Position numbers and translations under genes: made by a program. A stretch of DNA of 64,000 bases from Onchocerca lupi. Its lineage: Eukaryota; Nematoda; Chromadorea; Rhabditida; Onchocercidae. Shown here piece by piece: positions 13,399 to 28,797 of this stretch (within the stretch, counting starts at the first letter, position 1; every line of letters starts with the position of its first letter). The DNA lies in assembly GCA_028564675.1 (NCBI GenBank), contig JAOVVO010000187.1:1-64000 (forward strand), in the 5' to 3' direction. Below the pieces are notes generated by a model. That model ran no database searches. It was not told the origin of the DNA and saw nothing but the letters and a program-made list of their open reading frames with translations.

Positions 13399-16300
13399 TT
13401 GTATGGCACTAAGCTGTTGCTGATTTAAGTTTTGTGGGATCTGAAAATTGAATCATTAATGTTTATTTATCCTACAGAAAGCAAGAGAGGAAAAATTATC
13501 TTTAATCTTATTAAAAAAAAAAATAAAAAATAAAAAAAAAACAACTATTATATTTTTTTTAAGATCACAAGGAATTATGCCAGTTATTTGAAAATTCTGG
13601 AACTCACATCTCCACCACTCCTTTCATTATTCGTCATTTTGATAAAAGCGGCAAAAAGATGAGGCATTTTCTTTAGGTCATTCAATACTTTATCTTTATC
13701 TTCTGCTCGTTCTGCATTTTTAAACCTCGTTAATATTGCTTGCACCTGAGGATCTTGTTGTAACGCAGTACGATCAATCGGCTGTCCAGTATAGACTTTG
13801 GCTGAAAATAATAATAGCAATTCAATATATAATGTTTTCAAAATATTCTGAAAATTCTGAATTTCTTGAAGCAAACATGATCAAAATTCAAGAAAAATGA
13901 ATACATCGGCAAGAATTCCAAAATAGATTACCTCGTAAATTCTGCATTCCTTGTTGCATAATTGGTTGTGATTGTGAACTTTGTGGCATGGACTGTCCAA
14001 GCATCATTGGCTGTCCAGCATTGCCTCCATAGTTAGAAGATGGTCCTGTTGTTCCCGACATACCATAGGCGTTTTGCTGTGTAGTACCACGTCCATATGG
14101 TGGAGGATTCATCGATTGTTGGGCATGCTGCATTTGTCCAACCATTCCGGGCCTTTGTATTCCACCCATTTGTGATGTCTACAGCAAAAAAAAACTAATT
14201 ACGTTATTGAAGTCACAATAATCGCTACTCCGACTTTTCTTAAACTGTCCAGCAAAGTGAAGTTATTCATCGGCATTCTCCTATTATATATATTTGGTTT
14301 TTGAAATATTCTGAAAAAAAAAAAACACTATAATCAAACCATATTCATGCGTACGCCTTGTTGATGTGGAGCTTGTTGTTGCTGAACTTGTGATATCGCA
14401 TGGCCTTGTTGTATTGTTGTTGGTACACCCATCATATGTATTTGTGAACTGCCCTGTACAGCACCACCTGTAATAAATAATACAATAAAATTAACCAATA
14501 AAATGCACGCATTTGCTCCAACATAAGTGCGATAACATAATATAACTTATTATTGACCGGTACTGCTGTTATCACTTATATTAGTTTACTGATACACTTA
14601 ATCCAAACCTTTACCAAATCTGAAAAACTCCATCAATCATATTAATAAAGAATGAGGCAGTTCAAAATACCCACTGCTAATTATCCTTTCAATGCATTTT
14701 GCTGCATGTTAGAAATAAGGAGGCTTTAATGCACTATTATGATAAATACGATTCGATACAAAAATGGACTTGTTACAAATTCAATTGAATTGCTAGTAAA
14801 TCATTAGTCAAAAATCTTGCCATAGTGAAATGAAAAAATGCGTTTAAAAACGCACTAGGATTATCTATGATGTTTCTTTGAGCATGTAAACTATTATTAT
14901 ACTAATTTACTTACAAGATATTATCAACTAGTAAGAAATAGCAGTGAATAACCTAAATCAAATTTAATTCTAAAAACTTTCTTATGACCAATTCTAACCT
15001 TTTCCATGCGCCTGGTACTGATGTGATTGTAGCTGCTGCATTTGCGCCATTTGCTGCTGGCCAGATGGCATAACGCCCTGCGGTTGTCCCATTTGTACAT
15101 GGTGCATATGTGTCATACTGGTACCTTGATAACTTTGCATTGGTCCAGCACCATGATGAGTCGTCACTGTCTGGGATATATTCAATGCACCAGCTGGCCC
15201 TAAAATATGCATATCTCAAAATCCTACTGATTTTGGAAAATCAAAATTTTTCCTTTCCCTATTGTTTGCTTTCTCCCATTTATAGTTGAAATCCATCCAA
15301 AAATCTCCGAAGCACAGAAATTCAAAAGAGGAAAAATACAGAATTATAAAGGATAAATATCACAAAACTTTTCGTAAACTAATGTAGCACTGATAAAGCA
15401 AATTTAGAATAAGTTAATTAGCAACTCTGCAAAACAGCCAAAATATAAGCGAATCAAAATAATGGACGAACAAGATAACAACTAAGTCATAATATCCTTT
15501 CAATTGATTCTCAGAGTCTCGAAAATTGCCAAATAAGCTTCAAAATTAACCGCTAGATTGCGAGGGGCCTGGTGTATTAGTTCCACCATAACCACTAGAG
15601 AGCATATCCATACGTCGACGCATCATCATGTCAGCACGTCGATTCTGTGACCTTCGTTGCTCTTGTAGTTTCTGGCGAATATTCAAGCAAAATGGAACCT
15701 AAAGAAACAAATTAAAAATTCTAATTTCATCTAAAAACCAAAAAAGTCGATAAACACACGTAAATACATCCTAAAAACTTCTTTCCATGAAAATTATTTT
15801 CAAAAAGTCCCAGAAATATGCATATCTGTCAGACATTTGTAACGATATAATGAAATTACCTGGCATGAAGTCCCGTTGCAATGCTTGGCATGGTAGCAGC
15901 ACAGAGCAATGAGTTGTTTGCAAATAGCACAATTTGCATTTTGACGCTTTTTACAACCTTTAGTGTGTTGCACAACACGCTTCATTTTGTGACATGTTGA
16001 ACGGCGACAGTTTGCATCGCGACATTGACAAGCATGTACCAATGATTGAATGCAGCGCTGCAATATAATTTTGGAGTAATACTGGATACGAAATTTTGTA
16101 AAACTTAAAAGTTATGAAAGAATCCCACAATTTGAATCGCATATTCGAAATTCCCGAAAAATTACACTTCGTTATAAAAACCTGAAGATTATATTACCTG
16201 AATGCTTTCAGTCCGTGAATTGCTTGCATCATGCTTATCCTCTACTTCCACCAGCGTACTGACTTTCTCCAGCTTATGTGGATGTGACATTGTTTCATAG

Positions 16301-19300
16301 CATTTATTACAAAGATCGAAATCCTGGAAAAAAAGAAAAAAAAGCTATAAAGTAATGAAACGAACAAATAATATTTCTAGAACATAGTTTTCGATATTGA
16401 CATAAAAAAAAATTCTTGCTTTTTCCTAAAAAATATAAAAGCTTTAAAGCTTACTTCGCATGTTGTACAATGCCAAATAGCTGTTCCCTGGCAACTATTG
16501 CATGTGTACGAAAGTCCTTCGCCTTTCTCCTGATTGTGTAATGCATGGCAAAAGCATATTGTGGAATATTTGGCGCGTCGTAATGAAGAAAATTCCCAGT
16601 GTTCATCACGAGCGCGTGTTAAGAATGTATCTCTTCCATCCATAAGATCGCTTGCTATTAATGGATCGGGATCCTAAAAAATCGCCTGATGCATAACATT
16701 TTTCAAACTGTTAGAAAATGAATGAAAATTGTTATGACCAGCATCACTAGCTGGAGTTTTTAATGAATCATCCAATACATATACACATTGATCTCCTATT
16801 CTCGATGCTTATAGTAGATTAATTTGTGAAGTATTTGCGATTAATCATGGCCAAGAAAAAAAAAGGAAAAAATGAGGTCAGCAACATTTTCTCCATTTTC
16901 TCTTCTACTTCATTACTATATTAACAATACAGTAGTAACAATATTATCATTCATTTTCAGCCAATCTGTAAAAAAAAATTGTTTGAATTTATCTAAAATC
17001 TTTCTGCTGTAACGATGGTTTCCTATGTCCTGGTCAAATAATCAATTTATCAGTATAATATACCTTGATTTCATTGTTCTGTGCTGATAATTCCGACTGC
17101 GGGCTCATAAGTCGAATAGTAAAGAAGACCTCTTTGTGTTTCTCGAAGTTTATGTATAGTTTATCAGTAACTTCATTGCCCGTTTGCGAACAAACTTTTT
17201 TCTTATTCTTCGAATTACCCTTTTTCAAATTATTTTTCTTTTTGCTGGAATAAAGAATTTCATTTTTAAAATATTGAAATAATCAAATTTCTAGATTTCG
17301 TCAATGAAAAAAATCATGGAAATATTTTTCTCCCACTGCCACATAGATATCTTCCTATAAATTATGCTTCTATCATTTCTTGCATAGAAGCTTAATTATT
17401 AACAAAAAGATCTAGACTGAATTATTTATATGCCTACATGCTCATCTATTTACAAAAGAACGACAATTGTCACCTGTTCTTTTTACTTTTTCCATTATCT
17501 CCATCATGGAACATATCATCACCATCTTCATCTTCGGCATTTTGTTGTTCTTGGCGTGCCGCTTCTTCTTGGCGTTTGCGTTCCTGTTCTTCATTTTGTG
17601 CTTCACGAATGCAATCTTCGATTACATTGGGCCAAAAATCTCCTTCGAAATAAGATAGTTCCATCGGAGTCACCAAATTCTCATCACGTGCCTATATAAA
17701 GAGAACAAAATACTTTCAAGGATGCCAAAATGGTTCCTAAATAACTTAAATATTACTAAATATTCTAAAATAAACTCTCAAAGTTTTCGAATAAAACCGT
17801 GCAAATTAATATACGACATTCCCAACCAAGTGGAAAGAAAGAGAAAAGGATAAGCAGACTACAATGCTCTATAAACTCATCTATCTTAAAGTCCTCAGCC
17901 GAATAATGGTAGTTAACTAATATTAAAAAGCACATACACATTAAAATGGAAAAAGTACGTTTTCTGCTATAGTACAACTTTTACAATTTCAACTGAAAAA
18001 TTTACAAATCAAGCTCAAATACTTACTTGCTTGTAAATATCCTTGTAATCAAAAACTGTATGCTCGCCAACACCTTTATCAAGCATTTTTTTGTACCAAT
18101 CTTGAAGGCGTTTAGGCTTCGGTATTCGCTGTTCTGGTGGATGACAGTGGAAAATATAGTCATCACCCTCGGATGGTGGACATGCCCAAATGTGAGCCAT
18201 CGTGTAACCCAACATCATTGCATAATTTAGATAACCCAATAAAATTTCATGGTATACCTCCGTACGTAACTGTCGGGGTTGAAAGAAATGCACTGAATCC
18301 AAATAGGCTATATATACTCGTCTGGAAAGTGATGCAATGATGAAACATCAATGGCGAGTTATCATCTATCATCAAGCATAGTTGAATTATTTGAAAACTT
18401 ATTTAGCAATTAGAAATCCTGAACAAATCAGAAAAAGCATTCACTAAAGTCCCAAACTATCTAAAAAATTTAAAAATATGAAATAAAGATAAGGAAGAAA
18501 AGCCTCAACTATAGAAAAATGAAAGCATATCGGAATAATACCTTTTATTTGGAGGAGGACAATTACTTCCATATTCTTGTACATGCAAACCGAAAAAACA
18601 AACTTCCACATTATCAATGACTTCGAAAGCAAAAATTGCTTTTGTTCGATATGGGAATTTTTCGGGAAAACCGAGCGGTCCATATCTGAAATTTTCGAAC
18701 TTATCTTAAACGATTCAATACATTTTCTTAAAAGTGCAGTACATTCTCCGGGAACTCAATAAGAACCATTATCTATTTTTGATTAAAGTGCAAATCGACT
18801 AAGTAGCTCCGATAATATTCTCTACTTGGCAAAATTTATAATGCCTACAAAATGTCTTCTTACTTTTGTTTCATTAAAGGTTTCACTTCCACTTCTTTGT
18901 CAGCTGCACAAAGTACACGAATGATAACTTCATAATCTTTGCCAGCAGGATTATTCTTCATAAATTTATTGACACGTTCCTCGATAAATCGCGACAATTG
19001 ACAATGTGGTAATTTCTTGGCTGTAAAACGATTTTCTGCCGGTGCTAAACTTTTTTCGCGACGACATGTTGCGCAAATGAATCCTTCCGGAAAAACCTGG
19101 AATAAATGAGAATAATATGCGAGAAACTTAAACAATAATACTGGTCGTTCATTTTTTATTCGCTCTATTTCTTTTCTTGTATGCATTTCTCTTTATCAAT
19201 GATTATCATTTAGTGACAAGTATTTGCGATTTTAGATAAAACCATTATTTCATTTCCATATATTTAGTCTCCATCGTATTTAAATCTTGAGAAATTCCAT

Positions 19301-22300
19301 CATAATGTCCGAATACAACAAAATTCTACCACATGAAAAGTCATAAAATCTATAACACAGCGATAGAAAAGAATATGTTTGGATGGTCACTATTAAAATT
19401 TATTCAAAACTGCTCTAAATTTTTAGCAAATCTTTCTTTTTCATCGTAAGACGAACCAGATAAGAGTATGATTAAGTGATATATTACTTACTTTCTTGTT
19501 GAAAAGTGCGCATACTCGATGCCATTTTCGGAAACATTTGATACATTTTTCAAACGGTTCGAAATCAATTTGATCATTCTTCATTTGTACGAATTTCGAT
19601 TTTGGCACCATACTGCAAGCAAAAATTTATTCACAGCGATTTTCATCGCTTCCAATATTTCCAAGAATGATTCATGCTTACAGCAAATTTTTGATTGAAA
19701 AATTGTTTCAATTCAAGTTACAGGAGAGGAATAATCGATTTCATAAATTAATTAAACTTACTTAGATGTGTCATTTGGATTTTCACTCAAACTTATGCCA
19801 CTTTCGGGCAAAGCTTCAAAACATTTTGTGCAGTATGTATAACGTTCAGAAACTGTTACACCATATTGGGTTGATCTGAAACATGTAAAAAATAATGGTT
19901 ATTAGTCCTATCAAAATGTTTTTCTTTCATCGCTTACTTGTTTACCTAATAATTTTATTAATTACAATTTTTATTGCGTTTATTTCATAAACTTTATCCC
20001 TACCACAAAAAAAAAGGAAAATCTCCATACATCATTAAAACTTTGGCATTGATGAATACTTGAAGAAATGAACGTGGAGATTCAACACAATGAATTAAAA
20101 AACTCAAAAAATAATTTACGTTGTCTCATAAACATGATATGTCTGATCACGTGCAATAGTACACATTGATTGACCGTAACAAAATAATGCCAGTGGTGTG
20201 AATGATAATTTTTGGCCACAGCAATAACCCATCTTTTGCATTACTGGATTGATTTCCTCCACAAAAACTTCGCTCAACTGCAAATGGCTTTTGTTTTTTT
20301 TGTGTTTCTTCAGATTTAATTTCTCAAGTTTAAATTTCAAAACTGAAGAAGTAAACTATATAACTTATTTATTATAGATCAGAAAACTTTCATTTAATTG
20401 TTATAACAATGAATTGCTTCCGTAATCCACTTATTAATTGCCTCTACAAATATTCCGCTAATTTTCGCAGATGAAGTATCCCTACTGCATAAATATTATG
20501 GCAACTTTAGTATCATACACTTATCTTCTTTTTTTTTTTTTTTTTAATCATCTCTTAAAACTCTCTCTTCTTTGAAATTTTATGAAAAAATTACACAAAG
20601 TTAACCTTATTGCAATATTTGTAAACTTTCGAATTCTTCCGGTTATAAAGCCAGGCATTATCGAACATTAGCCACATATCATCATTGAAGTCCCACGGAT
20701 TCTTATACTCACCTGTATCCAGTTTTCGACTTACTGTTGACAGATCCATAGGTTTCTTGACAATATCGAAATAATCCTATAATTTTTGTCAGTTGAATCA
20801 ATGATCAATGTTATTCGATAAGTTAATACAACTGAAAGATCGATTACCGGAATTCCAAGAATATCCGGATCAACAGGAATTCTGAACGGTATTGATTCTT
20901 CCATACTAAGAAGTTTATCCACAACCGGTTTCAAATTGTTTCGTAATTCATTAGCGTCAAATACCTGAACTTATTCAAATTTGTGAAATTCATGAGAAAT
21001 CCTTTCGGGTATATAAAAGTTTGATTTATTTCTTTAAAATAATATGAATATGTATCAATTTCCATATAAACGGTTACTTTATCAGGTAATTCTTTTCTTT
21101 CTTCAACTTTTGTTTCGCCTTTACCATCAAGTTTGGCAGCTTTCATTTCCGTTTTAACTGCACCAATGGATGCCTTAACCTTTTCTGCGTTTGCTGTATT
21201 CGATGTCCCAGGTTTCGCTAAAAAAAAAAATTATTTACAGAATCTATTGTTATAAAAATCGGTTTTTCTAACTTTAAATCTTTTCTAAAAATTCTGTGAA
21301 AATAATCTTGTCGAAAACCTACAACAACATCCAGAGGCATCAGCTGCACTTGATGACTCGGTTGTAACATCACCAGGCACTTCCATTTTTATCCCTGAAG
21401 TTATTAGTTGACCATTCGTCATTGCATTCCCACCTGTATGTTAAAAATTTTATTTCAGGAGAACTGAAAAGAAAACAAAAATCCTAAATTCCTAAGATTA
21501 TGACAGATCTGAAATTCTTTAACGAAATAAGAAACTTTGACTTACTTAGAGAGGTAGACAGTCCATTCATTTGTTGTGTGCTTGCATTAGTGTTTGGTTG
21601 GAATGATGGTGTTGTTCGGTTCGGTGGTCCGGGCATATCAAAGTCAACTAAAACGAAAATCCAATGAACATCTAACAGAATGAAATTTATTGTACTAATA
21701 AAATAGTCACTAATTTTAGTATTAGCATCTAATATGTTTGACAAGCTAGATCTATCTAACAGCGAACAATGCTAATTTCTCCAATAATACGGTAATCCGT
21801 TTCTTAAAAATCTCAGTTTACTATATTTCATCTTCCTCTTTCTAATTAATTCATTGTACTACGTAATGTAAAGGACGAACCACCTGGCTGGGGTGGTTGC
21901 ATGCCAGCCACGGCACCAGCTTGTCCCTGTTCATGTAACCGCTTAATTTTCTTTTCTTGCAATTCCTTTTGAATCTTATAAATTTTTTCCGCAAGTAAGT
22001 GATAATATTCGCCCTGAAAGAAGAGATTTTTTCCTCAGATGTACGAAAATATAACAAACGAATGAAGATTATAAAATTAACATTAGTTTGTAATCATAGC
22101 GGTTGAACATCATTCAAAAATCACAAAAAATAAAACGTGTAAGATTAATCCCTTACAGTTAACTGTATTTTGAGTAAAACAATTAAAAATACTAAATGTC
22201 TCATGATTCAATTTTTATGATTATTTAACTGCTTTTTATCGCAAAAATTGATTATTTAATTGCTTTTTATCGCATAAATTTTTTAATCCTTACGCGATCA

Positions 22301-25300
22301 TTGGCTAATTCGAACATTTCTCTCTCAACTTTTCGAGCATAATTGACTAGATCTTTGATACGTTGATCGTGGATTGACGCCGGGTCAGGTGACGGAAATA
22401 TCGCTTCCACAAGTTTTCGAACCAAATGATTTCTCAGATCCTCAGTTACTGCATTTTGCCATGGTTTCTTAACTACCGGTGCATCCGGAGGTGGTAAACC
22501 AATAATATCCTTGGAGGTAATGAAAATACCGGAACCTTTCCCTAACGACGGTACCAATTTATTCGGTGGATTCGGTGATCGAAACGGATCGCTGAAAAAA
22601 GCATTTCATGAAGTCAGAAGATTTCATTGGTTAAACAACTTTTTGCATAATAGTACCATTCCAACAAAATTTTAAAATGTCGAAATATTTCTGGAAAACT
22701 CACCTCGAGGAGTTGAAATCAATTAGAAAAGCGTTGATTGATGTCGGTCCAGATGAATCATATGCTGACATATTTTGTGAATTTGTATTTGGTGGCAAAG
22801 CAGTAACATGGCCAGGTTGCTGTTGTTGCTGCTGTGGTTGCTGTTGCTGTTGTGTACTGATTCGATTTGGCATACCAACATTATCAATGTCTGAAGCATT
22901 ACCTGGACCACATGGTACTTGTTGTACAGATCCTGCTCCAGAGTTTCCAAACGGTTCGGTACCTGAATATTTTTGGTATATTTTTATGAATCAAATTTTT
23001 ATAAAAAAGTTTTGCAGCAGGAAAGTTAACAGAAAATTTCAAATAATCGTATGGTTTTACTTCCATAGTGTAATGAAATTATTTAACGAATGAAGTCTAG
23101 AATTTACCAGGAACAGCACGCCGGTCAACTGCCTGCGCTACATTTTGCCTGCTCTTTAATGGTGTGCATACTGGACAATCGTCACGTACACAGTTCTTCC
23201 AATGAGAAATAATTTGCCGTGAAGACGGACAATGAGGATCTATAAGCATTTCGAGTCATTATGAATGCAAGAAAAAATCATTCAACTATATTCCAGTACA
23301 AAACTCTATGTTCCCATTCCTTATTTTGCAAATAGTCTTTTTTTTTTTTTACTTCCAATTTAAACAAACTACTCCGATATACAATACAGTGCAGTATTTC
23401 GCTAGTGCATCTGCATGTCTTACAAGGATATGGTTCTTCATTTAGTAGAAGCTAAGGCGCCAGTTCATTAACTACTTATTTTAATTTGTTCCTCAAATTG
23501 TCGCTGTAACTCCCGTTTCATACTTGATATTAAAATTATTCATTCAGCCAACAATTTCGCATATCAAATAAGCGCTTTACTTAGAAGGAATTAATAAATT
23601 ATATATACGATAATTATTTAAATTCAGAATGCAAACTTTGACGTCTTCTGTATTTAACACTAAATGAAAAGAAAATAAAAAAACAAAAACATACAATTAC
23701 AAGCGCTTCCACTATTACATGTCGTCATATGTTGTAATACACCTTTCATTGTTGAACAATGCTGTAAAGTACAAGTGTATCGTCCATTTGCGCCATCCTG
23801 AAATCAGCATAATTTTTCACTGATATATAATTCAAAACACATAACTCAAAATGACATCAATATAAAGAAAATTAGCAATAATTCATACTTTATTCTTTTC
23901 CACACTTTTTCATCTATTATGAACTATTAATCAAAAAAAGAAAAAAATCAATTATGTATATAAACCAATCCAAATTATTTAGAATTAAGATTTTTCTGGT
24001 GCAATAGTGTTTGAAAAAATAAAAATGAAAAAAGTTGATAAAATCCATTTCTAATTGAAAAATCTTATCTGTGATTAAAATGCGAAAATTTATAAATAAG
24101 CAAAGAATAAGAAAACACGTGCCGCAGATCGTTCCCGTTGTTGGCATTTGTGGGCATGCAAAAGTAATACCAACTGTAACTGAATAAGTTTTCTTCGTCC
24201 AGGATCTTGATTATTTCCTTGCGTACCGCTAGTCGGAAGCGTACTGCTTATTGATGCTCCTTCTCGTGATGCATTGTTATTCATGCCAGTAAACTGAAGT
24301 TTTTTTTTTTTTCAACTTTTCAAGCAATTTCGTTTCCTTTTTTCTAATTATTCCATCATTAATTAAAATGAAAACATAAACAAAACGAAAATAATGTATC
24401 GCTGCTTTGTGCGCGCATTTTGAAAAATTTTCAAATTTTAAATGTTAATTTGCAAAATATTTCGATTGATGATGAATCCAGCAACAGAGAAGGATATCTA
24501 CTAAAGCCGACTGAAGAAGAAGGTCGTTTTGTTCAAAGCTTATTTCGATAATTTACAGTCTGTGGAAAATACTGTTAGATGTGATGCTTTTATCTGACTC
24601 GCAAATTTCAAGTTATAATTTTCTTTAGCTTCTACTGAAGATTTCTTCGCGCTTGTAGAGAATATTTTTCCTTATTAGTGAATTTTACAAAAAGTTAGAA
24701 ATGTATAAAAACAAGATTACTTGCTGTATTTGACCAGTGGCTGAAGTATTTGTTGGTGGCATTTGAGGTGGGGGCAAATTCGGTGGTATTCCAGATTTTG
24801 GACCAGACATAGGACCAGGAGTTCCTGTTACCGTTGACACTGATGTACTCATCTGCGGTGGCATTACATTTCCGTGAGTTAATGATGATGATGGCGGTGG
24901 TGGTGGTGGTGGCTGCTGATTTGGTTGTTGTTGCGACGATATTGTTGAATGTTCCATCATGTGTGGTATCATCTGAGAATTAAAAAAAAAAGCGATGATA
25001 AGATTTTTAAAACATTCCTCGCTACTTCTTAAGACTGATAAATTAGCTTTAATTAATGAGCACCATATAAAACTATTTAATTGATGACTGATCTAAGATG
25101 ATCTAATTTTCCGGAAAAAAGAACAAAATTAGACAAAATTTTTCAAACCAATAAAATTCTTTATTTTTTAACTTACCGTACTACTTTGTTGAATTGCTTG
25201 TGGTGCAGTTGGTGCATTTGTATAAGGCATTGGTTGATTTCTAGCTACCATGTGGTTTTGTGATAACTGTGCATAATTTGGTGATGCCTTAAATCAATTA

Positions 25301-28300
25301 AGTGAATAAACAGCCAAAAGCATCATCACAAAGAGCACATAAAATAATCAGAGTAGTTTTCTTCCGTTAGTTAAATAATTTCGCTTTCCTTTACTTTGCA
25401 GACCAAAAATTTTATAAATAACTAACTCCAGTTTGCGTCGACGAAATACCGTAGGGATCGGACGCACGCTGAGGTGGCATAGCATAACCGCCTTGGTCAT
25501 ATGGTGGACCCTGTTGAACCATAACTGTTCTCATCATTTGTCCACCTCCTTGTTGCATTGTTATCATTCCTATAAATCATTCATAACATATTCTGATATT
25601 TCATGGATTTGTTTAATAATTCAGTAGGCAGTATAATGCATCTTTCATTTAACATTTAATGAAAAAAAGCATTTTCTTTTCTGACGCTTTCTTTCCTTGG
25701 ATTTTAACAAAGTAGTCAATGATAACCTTGATGAGCAGCTCTGATTCGTGGAGCCGAAGCTCCATTAAGCATTACGGGTGCATTGCCTCGTGCCAAACTC
25801 ATAGGTTGTGGTGCTGCACTGCGTGTGGCGGCCGCATAAACCGCCCGAGAACCTGTATTTGCATACACTGGTCGAGAACCTGCAGGTGAATTTTTTGATT
25901 TCCATAGATTTTAGTGAACTATTAGAAAGTTCCTCAAGTCCCAGAAAAAAATTCTTTGCAACATTCTGCAAAGTTTGAATATTCTGCTAATGCATAAATA
26001 TTAATTATGAATAAACAAACCGGACTGCTGATAAGCATATGAAAGAGATTGTGGAGACTGTTGATTAGGTGGTGGCATCATTTGTGAGGCAACATAGCTG
26101 CCTTGCTGAGTCGGATGTCCTAATTGAGGTCCACCACCCTAAAGGATTAAAATTTTGAAAAATAGTACGCTGCAAAAATAGAAATAAAGGATTGGTTCAG
26201 AATATGCAACAAATTAATCTTTTACTTTTAGTACCTTATAAAACCATTCAAGTTACTGTACGCCCCATCTACTTTATATCCAGTAGAGGGTTTGATTTTG
26301 TCAAACGAAAGAAGCTTTAATAAAAAAATGACATCACAATTCACCAATAACTAGAGACTAATAAAGTTTTTAATTTATGTAATTATGAAATTGTTGAGTT
26401 ATACCGGTTGCATAGTCATATCGGTGTGACCTGCAGGCCCGTATATTTGAGGCCCAGTAGCTCGCAATCCTCGTGGTCCAGCAGAAAGAGCTACATTCGG
26501 AGGACAATTTGCTGATGCCATCATCGTGGCACCACTTGTCACTGGACTCCTTAAATTATGTTTTTTTATCTCATGAAGTCAAATTTAATTTTGTGAAAAA
26601 ATTTGAACAAAAACTTAAACTGTCATTTTGTAGCGCTAACAGAAAAATTTGTAAACTCCGTTATTTAAAAATCTTTAAATTTTAAGAATCTCAACTTGAA
26701 ATAAAATTCTGAACCAACCTTGTCTGATACTGAGTAGTATACGGTGGCCGTGGACTACTTAACGTTTGATTATTTTGGTTGGATGGATTTAACAACAGTT
26801 CTTGCAAAACACTGGGTTGTGATGGAGCATTTTGTTGTGACTGGGCATTATGTGTTTGTGCCGTTGCACCGGCTTGAGATTGCATCACTGACGCTGGTCC
26901 CATGTAATTCCCATGACTAACTGAGGGTGGTTGACTTGTAACGCCAGTGGAACCAACTGATGATGGTCCGGGTCCATTATTTGCCTGAAAATTATTTCAA
27001 CGATTGCATGGAAAATTTCCAATTTTTTATCTATACATTAGTTTATACAAGAATAAAAGAACAGAAAAACAAATCATTCAACTATCACAAGCAAATTAAT
27101 CTTGCTCACAATAACTTACAAATTTTTATCGTACATAATACCAGGCAGTTTTCTTTTGTACACATCAACAATTTGTTAAACAATGGATTCAAAACGGAAA
27201 TTATTTTATGATAAGAAGCAAAAAGATTTTATAGGCTTCATGTGAAAGCAGCATCTGAAGATTGCAACTTTCAAAATCCTACCTATACCAAATTACTTAG
27301 TATCCTCTATGCAGAATTTGACCAAATTTGCAGGATAATAAGACTTCATTATCTTAGAATCAATAACAATATATTGAGTAAATATATATAACAATAAAAA
27401 CACTTCACTTGAAAAATCGTTATTAAATTCAAATTTCAATAAAATTGACCACTAATGGGTTTAAATTGTTGAAACAAACTGCTGATTAATTCGGAAAATT
27501 AAATCTTTTCCTTTCAAGCCATGCAATGCACCATTTCTACATAGTGATCATTTTCTCCTAATCAGATTAAACAAAGAATTCGTAAACCGTTAACGAAGGA
27601 CAGACAAATAAATGTATCGGGCGGCTAATTTACATAAATTTCAGTTAAAGAAATCGCACAGATCAACTTTAGAATTCCGAACATTTAATATTGCCGAAAA
27701 AGGATTTAACTGAAAAAATCCAATAAAGTGACAAGTTATTTCGAATTAAATTCAACCCAAGAAAATCTTTAATATTTAAATTTAGCATTCTGAAAAGCGG
27801 GAGAATTTTTTTTTTGAAAAAAAAAAAAACAAACATACCGACATATGGACACTGGATGGTGTTTGCGACATTGTCTCCAGAATGGATGGCAATGGCTCTA
27901 ATTTCTCCAGTTCACTCAAAGGATCATCATCAAAGTCTGAAACACTCCGATTGAAATGATTTCCACAATTTAGCAATGACTGATTTCAAAAATGAAATTT
28001 AATTATAAGATATCTGAATCAACAAGATTCAACAATAAAATAACTGACTCTAATGATATATAAGTTGAAAATTTTTATAATGCTAAAAAGCATTAATAAA
28101 TCTCAAGATCGATGGCACAAATTGAGGTAAAAAGTGGTATTCTAGTATAATTTAAAAAAAAAAAAAAAAGAAAAGAAAAAAGATTGAATGAAAGGACTCT
28201 CTAAAGTTTGTTGAATTTTTTCTTCTTCCGAGCAAATATAGGGTGATGAAACGTAAATATACTACTGCTTTTAAATGCAACATATAGGCGTAGCATTGCT

Positions 28301-28750
28301 TCGAAATGTAACTTATTTTATTTAGGAAGTACTTTTATTTTGATAAAAAGAAGTTTTCAGAAAGTGGGAAAATGCAACTCCATATAAATTCCAAAATAAT
28401 TACTGAAAATTGATTTTCAAAAATGTTGATCCATCTTTCGAAAAAGTTTAAAGCATGAAACAAAAATTGAGATCAAGTTAAATGTGACTAAAATTTAGCA
28501 ATCAATAGTGAATCATAACTATTGGACTAAGGCTGTATTATAGCCTCGATCAAAATCTATTACACCATTATCAACTAATCATTAGAATGAGCTAAGCAGA
28601 TATTCTCATTGAATTAAAATCTTTTGCCTCCAACAGCAACTAGAATACAAGTTCAAATCGAGCAGAGATTTTACTAATCAATAATAACTAACCAGATGGT
28701 GATGAGAGCTTCGGCTTCTTTGACGATGGTTCATCAAGAACATCAGTCAT
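12391..28750 (-). CDS. cbp-1: CBP/p300-type histone acetyltransferase and coactivator, complete 39-exon gene
   Basis: Nuclear lysine acetyltransferase that bridges transcription factors to chromatin and acetylates histones. Thirty-nine exons join in phase to 2,163 codons plus stop (known worm CBP-1 about 2,000, human about 2,400). First exon is 28,693-28,750; its MTDVLDEPSSKKPKLSSPS resembles the human N terminus. Domains: LXXLL-type box (LQELLL, about residue 112); TAZ1 about 481-565 (exons 23,108-24,293); KIX about 714-797 with the CREB-contact Tyr in AEKIYKIQ (21,884-22,591); bromodomain about 935-1040 with acetyl-lysine Asn in LYNRK (20,120-20,964); RING/PHD about 1045-1170; HAT about 1175-1560 with IWACPPSEGDDY and the catalytic Trp-Tyr of QDWYKKML (18,027-18,321); Lys/acidic autoinhibitory loop (17,064-17,691); ZZ about 1570-1612; TAZ2 about 1632-1715 (15,551-16,057); NCBD about 1945-1995 (13,608-13,801). 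Poly-Gln tracts lie at 13,366-13,402 and 22,820-22,855. The gene looks functional; a few borders (24,117 and 21,323) use weak donors. Confidence 0.97.
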
Positions 28751-28786
28751 TTTTACCAGCTTCGATTGAATGAATGACACGATAAA

Positions 28787-28797
28787 CTGAGTAAATT
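28787..28797 (-). promoter_or_regulatory. candidate trans-splice or 5' UTR splice acceptor of cbp-1
   Basis: Reads TTTACTCAG on the minus strand, 36 bases upstream of the CBP start codon at 28,748-28,750. In nematodes an AG acceptor this close to the ATG is often the spliced-leader site. No upstream donor was identified. This is inference from position and motif. Confidence 0.35.

Noticed and set aside
22677..23093. Plus-strand 138-codon frame with a Cys/Gly run
   Set aside because: It is antisense to the CBP exon 22,704-22,962; the Cys run is the reverse complement of the CAA/CAG poly-Gln tract.
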